Shown one piece after another: positions 12,223-20,581 of a stretch of DNA of 64,000 nt. Position numbers and translations under genes: made by a program. Within the stretch, counting starts at the first letter, position 1. Each line of letters starts with the position of its first letter. The stretch is taken from positions 3,782,001 through 3,846,000 of the forward strand of contig NZ_CP043474.1 in assembly GCF_008329645.1 (NCBI RefSeq), written 5' to 3'. Source of the stretch: Mycolicibacterium grossiae (GTDB taxonomy: Bacteria; Actinomycetota; Actinomycetes; Mycobacteriales; Mycobacteriaceae). Below the pieces are notes generated by a model. That model worked only from the letters and a program-made list of their open reading frames with translations. It was not told the DNA's origin and ran no database searches.

Positions 12223-13203
12223 TCAGGGGACCAGGACCACCGAGCCGACGGTCTTGCGGCCCTGCAGATCCTCGTGGGCGCGGGCCGCCTCGGCCAGCGG
12301 GTAGCGCTCGCTGACCGTCACCGACAGCGTGCCGTTGGCGATCGCCTCGAGCAGCTCGCCGGCCCGCCAGGAGAACTCGTCGGACGTGTGCGTGTAGTGC
12401 GCCAGCGTGGGGCGGGTCAGGAACAGCGAGCCGGCCTGGTTCAGCCGCTGCGGATCGAACGGCGGCACCGGGCCGCTCGACGCGCCGAACAGCGCGAGCG
12501 TGCCCCGCAGGGCGAGGCTGGCGAGGCTGGCCTCGAACGTCGACGCGCCCACGCCGTCGTACACCGCGGCCACGCCGATGCCGCCGGTCAGCTCGCGCAC
12601 CTTGGCGCCGAACGCCGCCGCGCCGTCGGCCTCCGGGTAGTCGAGCACCTCGACCGCACCGGCCTGGCGGGACAGCTCGGCCTTCTCCGGCGTCGAGACC
12701 GTCGTGATGACCTTGACCGCCATGCTGGTGGCCCACTGGGTGAGCAGCAGACCGACACCGCCCGCGCCGGCGTGCACGAGCACCGCGTCGCCCTGCTGCA
12801 CCGGGTAGACCGACTTGATCAGGTAGTGCGCGGTCATGCCCTTCAGCAGTGCCGACGCGGCCACCTCGGCGGGCACGGCGTCGGGCACGTAGGCCACGAA
12901 GTCCGCTGCGGCGAGGCAGTATTCGGCGTAGGCGCCGTCCGCCTGCGCCGTCACCACGCGGTCGCCGACGCTCAGGGCCGCGACGTCCTCGCCGACCGCC
13001 GCGACGGTGCCGCACACCTCGGTGCCCACCGTGAACGGCGTCTCGCGCTGGTAGAGCCCGGAACGGAAGTAGGTGTCGATGAAGTTGACGCCGATCGCGT
13101 CGGCCTTGATGAGGACCTGACCCGGGCCGGGCTCGGGCCGGGTCTTCTCGACGCGGGTGAGGACTTCGGGCCCGCCGGTTTCGGCGACTTCGATGGCGTA
13201 CAT
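12223..13203 (-). CDS. qor: Zinc-independent quinone oxidoreductase (MDR family)
   Basis: NADPH-dependent quinone reductase of the medium-chain dehydrogenase/reductase superfamily. The 326-residue protein starts MYAIEVAETGGPEVL and contains the GVNFIDTYFRSGLY motif and the Rossmann segment VLVHAGAGGVGLLLTQWA at about residue 145. The cysteine and histidine ligands of zinc alcohol dehydrogenases are absent, as expected for Qor. An in-frame ATG 12 bp upstream is possible but would overlap the divergent gene's promoter box. It corresponds in context to Rv1454c. Confidence 0.9.
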   Translation of the reverse strand: MYAIEVAETGGPEVLTRVEKTRPEPGPGQVLIKADAIGVNFIDTYFRSGLYQRETPFTVGTEVCGTVAAVGEDVAALSVGDRVVTAQADGAYAEYCLAAADFVAYVPDAVPAEVAASALLKGMTAHYLIKSVYPVQQGDAVLVHAGAGGVGLLLTQWATSMAVKVITTVSTPEKAELSRQAGAVEVLDYPEADGAAAFGAKVRELTGGIGVAAVYDGVGASTFEASLASLALRGTLALFGASSGPVPPFDPQRLNQAGSLFLTRPTLAHYTHTSDEFSWRAGELLEAIANGTLSVTVSERYPLAEAARAHEDLQGRKTVGSVVLVP

Positions 13204-13209
13204 GACCCC

Positions 13210-13215
13210 TATCAT
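13210..13215 (+). promoter_or_regulatory. Putative -10 box of the ATP-grasp gene (leaderless type)
   Basis: TATCAT is separated by exactly 6 nt from the GTG at 13222, the canonical mycobacterial leaderless arrangement. No ribosome binding site precedes the GTG. Confidence 0.55.
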
Positions 13216-13221
13216 GCAGGC

Positions 13222-14217
13222 GTGAAACTGGCGCGTCCCGACCTACGGCATCCCACCATCGTTCTCGCAGGTTGCCGGGCCCTGGTGGACGGCGACGGGG
13301 ATGACGACGGCCTGGTGGCTGCGCTGCGGCGGCGCGGGCTGCACGCCCGCTGGCTGGCGTGGGACGACCCCGCCACGGAGCGCGCGGACGTGGTGATCCT
13401 GCGGGCGACGTGGGACTACACCGAGCGCTTCGAGGAGTTCCTGGCGTGGACCCGCCGGGTGCGTCACCTGCTGAACGGCCCCGAGGTCGTCGCCTGGAAC
13501 GGCGACAAGCGCTACCTGCTCGACCTGGCCCGCGCCGGGGTGCCGACGGTGCCGAGCGTCTTCGCCGCGCCGGGGGAGGCGGTCGAGGTGCCGTCGGGCG
13601 AAGTGGTGGTCAAACCCGCGGTGGGCGCGGGGTCGGTGGGCGCCCGGCGGTTCACCGACGCCGCCGCGGCACGCGCGCACGCCGCCGAGCTGCACGACGC
13701 CGGGCGGGTGGTGCTCGTCCAGCCCTACGATCCGCGCATCGAGGCGGGGGAGACGGCGCTGGTGTTCCTCGCCGGGCGGCAGTCGCACGCCTTCACCAAG
13801 GGCCCGCTGTTGCCGCCGCCGGGCAGCGCCGCCGCGCTCGACGCGTCCGGGACCTTCGCCGAGGAGACGCTGCGGCCCGCCGACCCCGACTTCGAGCTGT
13901 GGGACCTCGGGCACGCGGCACTGCGAGCGGCGGCCGAGCGGCTGGGCGTGACGCCGGAGGACTTCCTGTACGCGCGCGTCGACGTCATCGGCGGCGCGGA
14001 CGACCCGGTGCTGCTCGAACTGGAACTGGTCGAACCGTCGCTCGGCTGGCGGCAGCTCGACGAGACCGCACGCGACCTCGCGCAGCGCGAGTTCGCCCTC
14101 GGCGTCGAGTCAGCGCTGGACCGGCTCGGCCTCGGCCCGCTGCGCCGCAGAGGCGGCTACCGGCGCCTCGGCCGACGGCAGCGGGGGACGCTGCCGCATC
14201 GCGGCCCACAGCGCTGA
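13222..14217 (+). CDS. ATP-grasp domain protein, unknown substrate
   Basis: A 331-residue cytosolic protein with the ATP-grasp ligase fold: an N-terminal pre-ATP-grasp region with VVILRATWDYTERFEEFLAW (about residues 56-75), NGDKRYLLDLARAGVPTVPS, the nucleotide-binding strand GEVVVKPAVGAGSVGARRF (about 128-146), and the metal-ligating ARVDVIG...LLELELVEPSLGW near residue 253. The overall pattern resembles the family that includes cycloserine-pathway ligase DcsG, but the substrate cannot be deduced. The last 36 codons run antisense over the end of ctaA. Position matches Rv1455. The start is the leaderless GTG. Confidence 0.8.
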   Translation: MKLARPDLRHPTIVLAGCRALVDGDGDDDGLVAALRRRGLHARWLAWDDPATERADVVILRATWDYTERFEEFLAWTRRVRHLLNGPEVVAWNGDKRYLLDLARAGVPTVPSVFAAPGEAVEVPSGEVVVKPAVGAGSVGARRFTDAAAARAHAAELHDAGRVVLVQPYDPRIEAGETALVFLAGRQSHAFTKGPLLPPPGSAAALDASGTFAEETLRPADPDFELWDLGHAALRAAAERLGVTPEDFLYARVDVIGGADDPVLLELELVEPSLGWRQLDETARDLAQREFALGVESALDRLGLGPLRRRGGYRRLGRRQRGTLPHRGPQR

Positions 14218-15120
14218 CGTCGCGGCCGTGCACGCCGCCGCCCCGGCGACGTGAATCGCCACCAGCGCCTCGGGCACGCCGGTGAAGAACTGCACGGTGC
14301 CGACCATGCCCTGGGCGAGAACGAGGATCGCGAGGACGCCGAGGCGCCGCACGACGTCGCGCGGGGCACGTACGGCCAGCAGGGCGAACCCCAGGGCGAC
14401 GACCATCGACAGGTAGGCCACCAGCAGCGACGAGTGCATGTGCACGAGCGTGGTGATCTCCACCTCGAGCCGCGGGACCGGCCGGGTGACGCTCTTGTCG
14501 CCGGCGTGCGGTCCGGCGCCGGTCACCATCGTGCCGGTGACCAGGACGGCGGAGAGCACGACACCGATCAGGGCGGTGAGCAGGCGCAGTGGCCGCGGCA
14601 CGACGAGGGTCGACGGGCCGGCCTCGTCGGGTTCGCCGATCTTCACGAAGAGCTGTACGGCCACCCACACCATCAGCATCGACGCGAGCAGGTGGATGGC
14701 GACGGTCCACCACAGCAGGCCGGTGAGCACCGTGATGCCGCCGATCACCGCCTGCAGGACCGTCGACGCCGGCATCAGCCACGCGTAGACCAGCACCTCG
14801 CGGCGCCGCCGGGCCCGCAGCACCGTCAGCACGGCCGCCGCGGCGGTGAACACGACGAGGAACGTCAGCAGCCGGTTGCCGAACTCGACGGCCTGGTGAA
14901 TGCCGGGGACCTCGGCGTGCGGCACCGGGACGAAACTGCCGGGGAAGCACTGCGGCCAGGTCGGGCAGCCCAGTCCGGAGGCCGTGACGCGCACGATGGC
15001 GCCGGTGACCGCGATGCCGCCCTGGGTGAGCACGACGGCGGCGGCGATGATGCGCTGCACGCGGACGCTGGGCCGCGGCAGCACGTCGACGCACGTCATG
15101 AAGAGGCGTCGTACGGGCAC
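14110..15120 (-). CDS. ctaA: Haem A synthase
   Basis: Integral membrane monooxygenase converting haem O to haem A. The 336-residue protein has about eight hydrophobic helices and the four histidine-bearing helices of the family: EVPGIHQAVEFGNRLL, WWTVAIHLLASMLM, LVHMHSSLLVAYLS and LVAIHVAGAAACT. ASGLGCPTWPQCFPGSF near residue 40 is a hallmark with the extracytoplasmic cysteine pair. I chose the GTG at 15120 because TACCAT lies exactly 6 nt upstream (leaderless); a TTG at 15144 would lie inside the upstream palindrome. The C-terminal 36 codons overlap the ATP-grasp gene tail to tail. Confidence 0.93.
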   Translation of the reverse strand: MPVRRLFMTCVDVLPRPSVRVQRIIAAAVVLTQGGIAVTGAIVRVTASGLGCPTWPQCFPGSFVPVPHAEVPGIHQAVEFGNRLLTFLVVFTAAAAVLTVLRARRRREVLVYAWLMPASTVLQAVIGGITVLTGLLWWTVAIHLLASMLMVWVAVQLFVKIGEPDEAGPSTLVVPRPLRLLTALIGVVLSAVLVTGTMVTGAGPHAGDKSVTRPVPRLEVEITTLVHMHSSLLVAYLSMVVALGFALLAVRAPRDVVRRLGVLAILVLAQGMVGTVQFFTGVPEALVAIHVAGAAACTAATSALWAAMRQRPPLPSAEAPVAASAAQRAEAEPVQR

Positions 15121-15126
15121 GTTCCG

Positions 15127-15158
15127 ATGGTAGAGCAGCTGCAACTACCGCCGGTAGT
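15127..15158 (-). promoter_or_regulatory. ctaA promoter: TACCAT -10 box and upstream 15-bp palindrome
   Basis: On the minus strand TACCAT (15132-15127) lies 6 nt before the GTG start. Upstream, 15144-15158 is the palindrome ACTACCGCCGGTAGT (7-nt arms, one central base), at about -24 to -38 from the predicted start, where a regulator would meet the -35 region. Its ACTAC/GTAGT arms resemble GTAGT-type operator half-sites of BlaI/MecI-like repressors, but that link is speculative. Confidence 0.5.
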
Positions 15159-15164
15159 AGGGCC

Positions 15165-15845
15165 TCACCGCCAGATGGCGATGCGCTGCCCGCGCTCGTT
15201 GCGCTGCGGCGGATCCGGCACGCAGTGGGCGACGCCGCGCGCGATGCGGTCCGCACTCCACGCGACCGCCGCCGCGTCCAGGACGTCGTCGGCGGGCACG
15301 CGGGCCACGTCGGGCCCGAGGTCCTCCGGCACCTCGATGCCGGCAGTGGCCAGCACCCGCAGCCGCGCACGCTGACCCCGCCAGGTCTTCTTGCTGCCGT
15401 CCTCGGCGCGCAGCCCGATCCCGACGAACGACAGCTCGGGGTGCACCTCCCACAGCGGCAGCACGTCGGCGTCGTACACCGCGTTGGCTTCCAGCAGCTT
15501 GGCCCGCAGGCCCCAGGACTGAATGCTCATGCCCTTGCCCATCAGCGCGACGCTGCGCGCGGTGGCCTCGGCGTGCGTCGGCGCGTCCCAGCAGGCGCGC
15601 GGCGCGATCTCGAAGACCGTCGACCGGCGCCGCCCGAGCAGCCGCTTGGCCGCCGCGTCGGTGCCGCGGGTGCCGGCGTCCATTAGGCCCAGCGGCATGT
15701 CCACGCCGATCGCGGCCGCGTCCGGCGTGGACGCCACGAGGTCGACGAGTCGCTCGGCGACGTGGGCGCCGGCGTACCGGCCGTCGCGCAGCGCGATGCC
15801 GACCCAGCCGCCGCGGCAGGCGTCGATGCCGAGCACCGTGCTCAC
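15165..15845 (-). CDS. DUF429 domain protein
   Basis: A 226-residue protein of the DUF429 family, function unknown; the fold is distantly RNase H-like. It begins VLGIDACRGGWVGIALRDGR and has IGVDMPLGLMD, TVFEIAPRACWDAPTHAEA and VHPELSFVGI, the conserved acidic blocks of the family. The GTG start overlaps the upstream TetR gene stop (GTGA), implying translational coupling with that regulator. The context offers no substrate. Confidence 0.82.
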   Translation of the reverse strand: MSTVLGIDACRGGWVGIALRDGRYAGAHVAERLVDLVASTPDAAAIGVDMPLGLMDAGTRGTDAAAKRLLGRRRSTVFEIAPRACWDAPTHAEATARSVALMGKGMSIQSWGLRAKLLEANAVYDADVLPLWEVHPELSFVGIGLRAEDGSKKTWRGQRARLRVLATAGIEVPEDLGPDVARVPADDVLDAAAVAWSADRIARGVAHCVPDPPQRNERGQRIAIWR

Positions 15846-16417
15846 GATGGACGCGGTGCGACGAAGGGGACCAGGACGTCGTCGACGAGGGTCACCAACA
15901 GGTCGTCGGTGATCGGGTCGCCGGTGATGAGCAGCCGGTGCCACAGCACGCTCTGGCCGAGTTCGCGGGCGACGTCGAGGGGCACGTCGGCGCGCACGTC
16001 GCCGCGCGCGACCCCGCGGGTCAACAGCGCCGCCATCTCCTCCTTGCGCCATCCGATCACGTCGTCGCGCAGGGCGGCGGCCAGCTCCGGGTCGTGCGTG
16101 CCCGCCGCCACGGCGGCACGCAGCAGCGCCGCGTCGGGCCCGGTGAACAGCGCGGCCCACCCGCGCAGCACGGCGAGCATGTCGGCACGGTAGCTGCCGT
16201 GGTCGTGGTGGGGGATCGCCGTGGTGGCGACGCGCAGCAGGGTGTCGCGCAGCAGGCTGCGGCGGTCCGGCCAGCGCCGGTAGAGGACGGGCTTGCTGGT
16301 GCGGGCGGTGGCGGCGACCGCCTCCATGGTCACCCCCGCCGGGCCACGCTCGGCGAGCAGGGCGAGCACGGCACCGCGGATGGCCGCGTCGAGTTCGTTG
16401 CCGTGCCGCCGCGCCAT
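15842..16417 (-). CDS. TetR-family transcriptional regulator
   Basis: A 191-residue repressor-type protein with an N-terminal helix-turn-helix at about residues 20-60 (AAIRGAVLALLAERG, then ARTSKPVLYRRWPDRRSLL) and a helical ligand-binding C-terminal half. It is divergent from the DAPG-hydrolase-like gene and is coupled to the DUF429 gene by a 4-bp overlap. Nested inverted repeats in the divergent region (16435-16469) are plausible operators, so autoregulation plus control of the divergent gene is the simplest model. Confidence 0.9.
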   Translation of the reverse strand: MARRHGNELDAAIRGAVLALLAERGPAGVTMEAVAATARTSKPVLYRRWPDRRSLLRDTLLRVATTAIPHHDHGSYRADMLAVLRGWAALFTGPDAALLRAAVAAGTHDPELAAALRDDVIGWRKEEMAALLTRGVARGDVRADVPLDVARELGQSVLWHRLLITGDPITDDLLVTLVDDVLVPFVAPRPS

Positions 16418-16434
16418 GCCAACACCCTCCAAGA

Positions 16435-16469
16435 AACGCTTGCGTGTCTCGCCGACGCAGTCTAGCGTT
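16435..16469. promoter_or_regulatory. Candidate TetR operator: nested inverted repeats in the divergent intergenic region
   Basis: AACGCT (16435-16440) pairs with AGCGTT (16464-16469), enclosing TGCGT and ACGCA arms around GTCTCGCCG. The right arm overlaps TAGCGT (16463-16468), a possible -10 box for the plus-strand gene. Position between the TetR gene and its divergent neighbour supports an operator role; unproven. Confidence 0.45.
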
Positions 16470-16504
16470 CCATGAAGAAACGTCACCGTATCTTGGGGGT
16501 TCCG

Positions 16505-17116
16505 ATGCTCGATTGCCCGCCGCGTCCCGTCCTCTATCCCCTGCGCACGATCGACACCGCGGTCGTCGCCATGGCCGACCTGCCCCACGGGCGTCGCCGG
16601 ATCACCATCGATCACCGCCCGCTCGCGGGCGTGACCCCGGCGATGCTGCTCGACTGGTTCACCCACCTCGACGGCACGATGCCCTACGGCGGCGCGGTGA
16701 TCGACCGCTACCTCGCCTGGCATCCGATCGACCACGTCCGGTGGGAGCTGGCCCGCCCCGCCCCGAACGGCGGCGCGGCCGAGGGCGCCCGGTTCCGCAT
16801 GGTCGAGGCCTTCGGCGGCCGCCCGGAGTTCCTGATCGACGAGGTGGCCCGCGTCGAGAAGCTCGACGCGACGGGCATCCGGCTGGTCAAGCGGCTGGCG
16901 GGCGTCCCGGTCTTCGCGCTCGAGCACACCTGGTCGGCCGGCGCCGACGGCGCGCACTACGTCACGGTGATGGACCTCGGTGCGCGGTCACGCGTCCTCG
17001 CACCGGTCAACGCGGCGTTGCACCGGCGCTTTCCGCCCGCCAAGGCCCAGGCCTGGGTGGCGCACAACGTCGAGGAGGTCGGCCAGCTGGAGCACCTGCT
17101 GCCGCTACCCGGCTGA
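16505..17116 (+). CDS. DAPG hydrolase (PhlG)-like protein
   Basis: A 203-residue protein resembling the family of 2,4-diacetylphloroglucinol hydrolases, which cleave a carbon-carbon bond using a bound zinc. Visible features are LDWFTHLDGTMPYGG and the YLAWHPIDHVRWEL segment, whose His and Glu residues resemble the metal-site region. I chose the ATG at 16505 because a GGGGG ribosome binding site lies 5 nt upstream; the in-frame ATG at 16472 sits before the likely transcription start. It is divergent from a TetR gene, the usual layout of a regulated catabolic or detoxification enzyme. The substrate is unknown and the family call is moderate. Confidence 0.6.
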   Translation: MLDCPPRPVLYPLRTIDTAVVAMADLPHGRRRITIDHRPLAGVTPAMLLDWFTHLDGTMPYGGAVIDRYLAWHPIDHVRWELARPAPNGGAAEGARFRMVEAFGGRPEFLIDEVARVEKLDATGIRLVKRLAGVPVFALEHTWSAGADGAHYVTVMDLGARSRVLAPVNAALHRRFPPAKAQAWVAHNVEEVGQLEHLLPLPG

Positions 17117-17122
17117 GCGGCG

Positions 17123-17899
17123 TCAGGTGAAGCGGAACCAGCGCAGCGCCCCGAGTGCCGCCACCACACCCCATGCCACCAGCACGGCGAGGCCGAACCA
17201 ATCCACCGACAGCGACATCGCCTGCGTCAGCGACTCGGTCAACGCGCCGGACGGCGTCAGGCGCGCGACCCAGCGCAGCCAGTGCGACACCAGGCCGCCC
17301 TCCAGCGTCAGCGCTCCCAGTCCGGCGAACACGAACCACAGCAGGTTCGCCACCGCCAGGACGATCTCGGCGCGCAGCGTCCCACCCACCAGCAGGCCCA
17401 GCGCTGCGAACCCGGCCGTCCCCAGCGCGATGATCACCGCGCCCAGGGCCAGGCCCGCCACCTCGGGACGCCAGCCGAGGGCCACGCCGATGGCGCCGAG
17501 CAGGATCGACTGCAGGAACACGACCGTGACGACGGCCAGCGACTTGCCGGCGATGATGCCCCACACCGGCAGCGCCGTCGCCCCGAGCCGCTTCAGCGCG
17601 CCGTAGCGACGGTCGAAGGCCACCGCGATGGCCTGACCGGTGAACGCCGTCGAAATCACCGCGAGCGCCATGATCGCGGGCACGAACGTCCCCGCGCGGT
17701 CGTCGCCGAAGTCGCCCAGCGGCAGCAGCGTCAGCCCCACCAGCAGCGTGACCGGGATGAACATCGTCAGCAGCAGTTGTTCGCCGTTGCGCAGCAACAG
17801 CTTCAGCTCGAGCCCGAACTGCGCGGCCAGCATCCGCGGCACCGTCGCCGGCCGCGGATCCGGCGCGAACGTCCCGGGGGCGAACCTGTTGGTGGTCAC
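17123..17899 (-). CDS. ABC-2 type transporter permease
   Basis: A 258-residue membrane protein with about six hydrophobic segments (for example LLLTMFIPVTLLVGLTLLPLG and FVPAIMALAVISTAFTG) and the ABC-2 motif AVAFDRRYGALKRLGATALP. It is the membrane partner of the ATPase encoded 19 bp upstream. The GTG start gives a 22-residue lead before the first conserved part; an internal ATG at residue 23 is an alternative. Equivalent to Rv1457c in position. The exported substrate is unknown. Confidence 0.85.
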   Translation of the reverse strand: MTTNRFAPGTFAPDPRPATVPRMLAAQFGLELKLLLRNGEQLLLTMFIPVTLLVGLTLLPLGDFGDDRAGTFVPAIMALAVISTAFTGQAIAVAFDRRYGALKRLGATALPVWGIIAGKSLAVVTVVFLQSILLGAIGVALGWRPEVAGLALGAVIIALGTAGFAALGLLVGGTLRAEIVLAVANLLWFVFAGLGALTLEGGLVSHWLRWVARLTPSGALTESLTQAMSLSVDWFGLAVLVAWGVVAALGALRWFRFT

Positions 17900-17918
17900 G
17901 CGGCACCGCCGATCCTCG

Positions 17919-18881
17919 TCACGACCGCAGCTCCCGCCCGGTCAGGTCCAGGAACACGTCCTCCAGGCTGCGCTGCTCCACCCGCATCCCGGTGGCCAGC
18001 ACGTCGAGCCGCGCGCACCACGCCGTCACGGTCGCCAGCACCTGCGGGTCGACGTGGCCCTCCACGAGGTACTCGCCCGGGGCGATCTCGGTGGCGCGGT
18101 AGCTCTCCGGCAGCGCCGACTCGAGCAGTGAGAGGTCGAGCTTCGGGGGAGCGGAGAAGCGCAGCTGGTTCTCGGCGCCGCGCTGCATCAGTTCGGCCGG
18201 CGTCCCGGTGGCGACCGCCGCGCCGCGGTCGATGATCACCAGCCGGTCGGCCAGCTGCTCGGCCTCGGTGAGCTGGTGGGTGGTGAGCACGATGGTCACG
18301 CCGTCGCGCCGCAGGCCGTCGATCAGGTCCCACACGACGATGCGCGCGTGCGCGTCCATCCCGGCGGTCGGCTCGTCGAGGAACACCAGTTCGGGCCGCC
18401 CCACCACGGCGCACGCCAGCGCCAGGCGCTGCTGCTGGCCGCCGGAGAGCCGCCGGTAGGTGGTGCGGGCCGAATCGGCCAGGCCCAGGACGTCCATCAG
18501 CCAGTCCGGATCGAGCGGGTCGGCGGAGTACGACGCCACCAGCCGCAGCATCTCGCCGGCGCGGGCGGCCGGGTAGGCGCCGCCGCCCTGCAGCATCACG
18601 CCGATCCGTTCGCGCAGCCGGGCGTTGTCGGCCACCGGGTCCAGGCCCAGGATCGAGATGGAACCCGCGTCGGGCGCGAGGAAGCCCTCGCACATCTCGA
18701 CGGTGGTGGTCTTGCCGGCGCCGTTCGGCCCCAGCAGGGCGAACACCTCGGCGCGCCCGACCTCGAGGTCCAGTCCGTCCACGGCGACCGTCGCGCCGTA
18801 CCGCTTGGTCACCCCGCGCAGCACCACCGACGCGTCGGACCCGCGCTCGCGAGGGGAGCCGACGGCGGAACGGGAGGTCAC
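17919..18881 (-). CDS. ABC transporter ATP-binding protein
   Basis: A 320-residue ATPase with Walker A ALLGPNGAGKTTTVE (about residues 48-62), signature RLSGGQQQRLAL, Walker B LVFLDEPTAGMD and the H-loop TTHQL, followed by a C-terminal domain of about 90 residues typical of DrrA-type exporters. Its GTG start overlaps the mptB stop (GTGA), so it is translationally coupled to mptB and forms an operon with the permease downstream. Equivalent to Rv1458c. The coupling suggests a role in envelope lipoglycan or lipid export, which is inference. Confidence 0.9.
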   Translation of the reverse strand: MTSRSAVGSPRERGSDASVVLRGVTKRYGATVAVDGLDLEVGRAEVFALLGPNGAGKTTTVEMCEGFLAPDAGSISILGLDPVADNARLRERIGVMLQGGGAYPAARAGEMLRLVASYSADPLDPDWLMDVLGLADSARTTYRRLSGGQQQRLALACAVVGRPELVFLDEPTAGMDAHARIVVWDLIDGLRRDGVTIVLTTHQLTEAEQLADRLVIIDRGAAVATGTPAELMQRGAENQLRFSAPPKLDLSLLESALPESYRATEIAPGEYLVEGHVDPQVLATVTAWCARLDVLATGMRVEQRSLEDVFLDLTGRELRS

Positions 18882-20575
18882 GGGGATTCAGCGTAGGCGT
18901 CGGGCCTGGGTGCCGGTGGCGGCGGTGGTCCCGAACGCGGTGACGATCCCGGGACGTCGGCCCCGGGCAGGGCCCGCCACGGCAACCGGCGGTAGGTCAG
19001 CGCGATCAGCAGCGCCACGATCAGCGCGCTCGCGGCGGTGGCGTCGACGATCTGGAACAGCGCGAAGCGGTCGCCGTTGGCCGTCGGGCCGAAGATGCCC
19101 ACCACCAGCGACAGCGCGATCGCCGTGCCGCGGAAGCCGGGCCGGGTGGCCCAGGTGGCGAGCGGGATGATCGCCCATAACAGGTACCAGGGCTGCACGA
19201 CCGGGAACAGCAGGACCGTGGCGCCCAGCGCGACGCCGAGGCCGCCGACGGGGTTCAGCCGGCCGCGCAGCACGGCGAGCAACAGGTAGGTGACGAGGAT
19301 CGAGATGATGATCACACCGATGGCGCGGGTCAGGCCGAGGATGGCGGTGGTGTGGTCGCCGAGGCCCAGCAGGATGCCGACCTGGCCGGTGCCGAGCGCC
19401 AGCAGCGTCGGCGGACTCATCCAGGACCGCACGACGTTGGCGGTTCCCAGCGTGAACAGCCAGCCGAACCCGAGCCCGCTCGCCCAGCCGACCAGCGCCA
19501 TCACCGCGACCGACACCGCCGCCAGCGATCCGCCGGCGAACAGGAAGGCCCGGATGCCGCCGCCCCACCGGCAGGCCAGCGCCATCGCCACGAAGCCGAC
19601 GGCGAGCAGGGACGGCAACTTCACCTGCGACGACAGCGCGATCAGCACCGTGCCGAGCAGCAGCATCGCCAGCGGCGTCCAGCGTCGCCACTGCTCGCGC
19701 GTGCGGGGCCGGTGCAGCGGCCGGGGGAGCAGCGGCGTCACCGCGTCCACGCCGCGCAGCGCGAATTCGGTGCCGGCGAACATCAGGCCGAGCATCAGGG
19801 CCTCGTTGTGGATGCCGGCGACCAGGTGCATGAACAGCAGCGGGTTGCATGGGCCCAGCCACAGCGCGCTGACCTCGGCGACGCCGCAGCGCTGCGCCAG
19901 CCGCGGCGTCGCCCACACGATCATGCCGACGCCGAGCAGGACGACCAGCCGGTGCAGCAGCACGGCGCCGACGATGTCGTCGCCGGAGACCTCGGAGATG
20001 CCGCGGCCGATCCACAGGAACAGCGGTCCGTAGGGCGCCGGGGTCTCCCGCCAGAGGCTGGGGACCGACAGCGTGAACACGTGGTCGAGGCCGAGGCCCG
20101 GTGCCGGACCCACGACGTAGGGGTCGAGCCCGTTGCGCGCGATCTCGCTCTGCGCCAGATAGGAGTAGACGTCCTTGCTGTACATCGGCGGGGCGATGAG
20201 CAGGGGAAGCGCCCACAGCAGCAGCGTCCGGTCGAGCTGGCTGCGCGACATCCGGCGCGGGCCCAGGGCGAAGCGGCCCAGCATGAGCCACGCCAGGGCC
20301 ATGATCACCGCGCCGGTGGTCGTCATCGTCAGCGACACCGTCTGGATGCGCGACGGCAGGTTGAGCAGCCGCACCCCGAAGGTCGGGTCCTGCACCACCG
20401 GCCGCGCGCCGGCGCCGAGCGCGCCGATCGCCATCAGGACGGTGCCGGTGGCGCCGAAGACCCGGGTGCGGCGCAGTGCGGCCACCTCGGAGGCGATGAG
20501 CGGCGACCCCACGGTCACCTCGTCGGCGTGCCAGCGGGCGACGGCCGAGGCGAGGGGCTGCTGGCGGGCTGCCAT
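18878..20575 (-). CDS. mptB: Polyprenol-phosphate-mannose-dependent alpha-(1,6)-mannosyltransferase MptB
   Basis: Glycosyltransferase of the GT-C superfamily that extends the mannan core of lipomannan and lipoarabinomannan on the outer face of the membrane. The 565-residue protein has about twelve hydrophobic helices. The extracytoplasmic loop after the first helices has the acidic motif SKDVYSYLAQSEIARNGLDPY (Asp-Val region near residue 133), and APYGPLFLWI follows. The C-terminus is a proline-rich cytosolic tail. A TAGTCT box lies 6 nt before the ATG, so the mRNA is probably leaderless. First gene of an operon with the ABC transporter; equivalent to Rv1459c. Confidence 0.92.
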   Translation of the reverse strand: MAARQQPLASAVARWHADEVTVGSPLIASEVAALRRTRVFGATGTVLMAIGALGAGARPVVQDPTFGVRLLNLPSRIQTVSLTMTTTGAVIMALAWLMLGRFALGPRRMSRSQLDRTLLLWALPLLIAPPMYSKDVYSYLAQSEIARNGLDPYVVGPAPGLGLDHVFTLSVPSLWRETPAPYGPLFLWIGRGISEVSGDDIVGAVLLHRLVVLLGVGMIVWATPRLAQRCGVAEVSALWLGPCNPLLFMHLVAGIHNEALMLGLMFAGTEFALRGVDAVTPLLPRPLHRPRTREQWRRWTPLAMLLLGTVLIALSSQVKLPSLLAVGFVAMALACRWGGGIRAFLFAGGSLAAVSVAVMALVGWASGLGFGWLFTLGTANVVRSWMSPPTLLALGTGQVGILLGLGDHTTAILGLTRAIGVIIISILVTYLLLAVLRGRLNPVGGLGVALGATVLLFPVVQPWYLLWAIIPLATWATRPGFRGTAIALSLVVGIFGPTANGDRFALFQIVDATAASALIVALLIALTYRRLPWRALPGADVPGSSPRSGPPPPPAPRPDAYAESP

Positions 20576-20581
20576 TCCAGC

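Noticed and set aside
16472..16504. Start of the DAPG-hydrolase-like gene at the ATG at 16472
   Set aside because: It sits 3 nt after a TANNNT box, before the expected transcription start, whereas the ATG at 16505 has GGGGG at ideal spacing.
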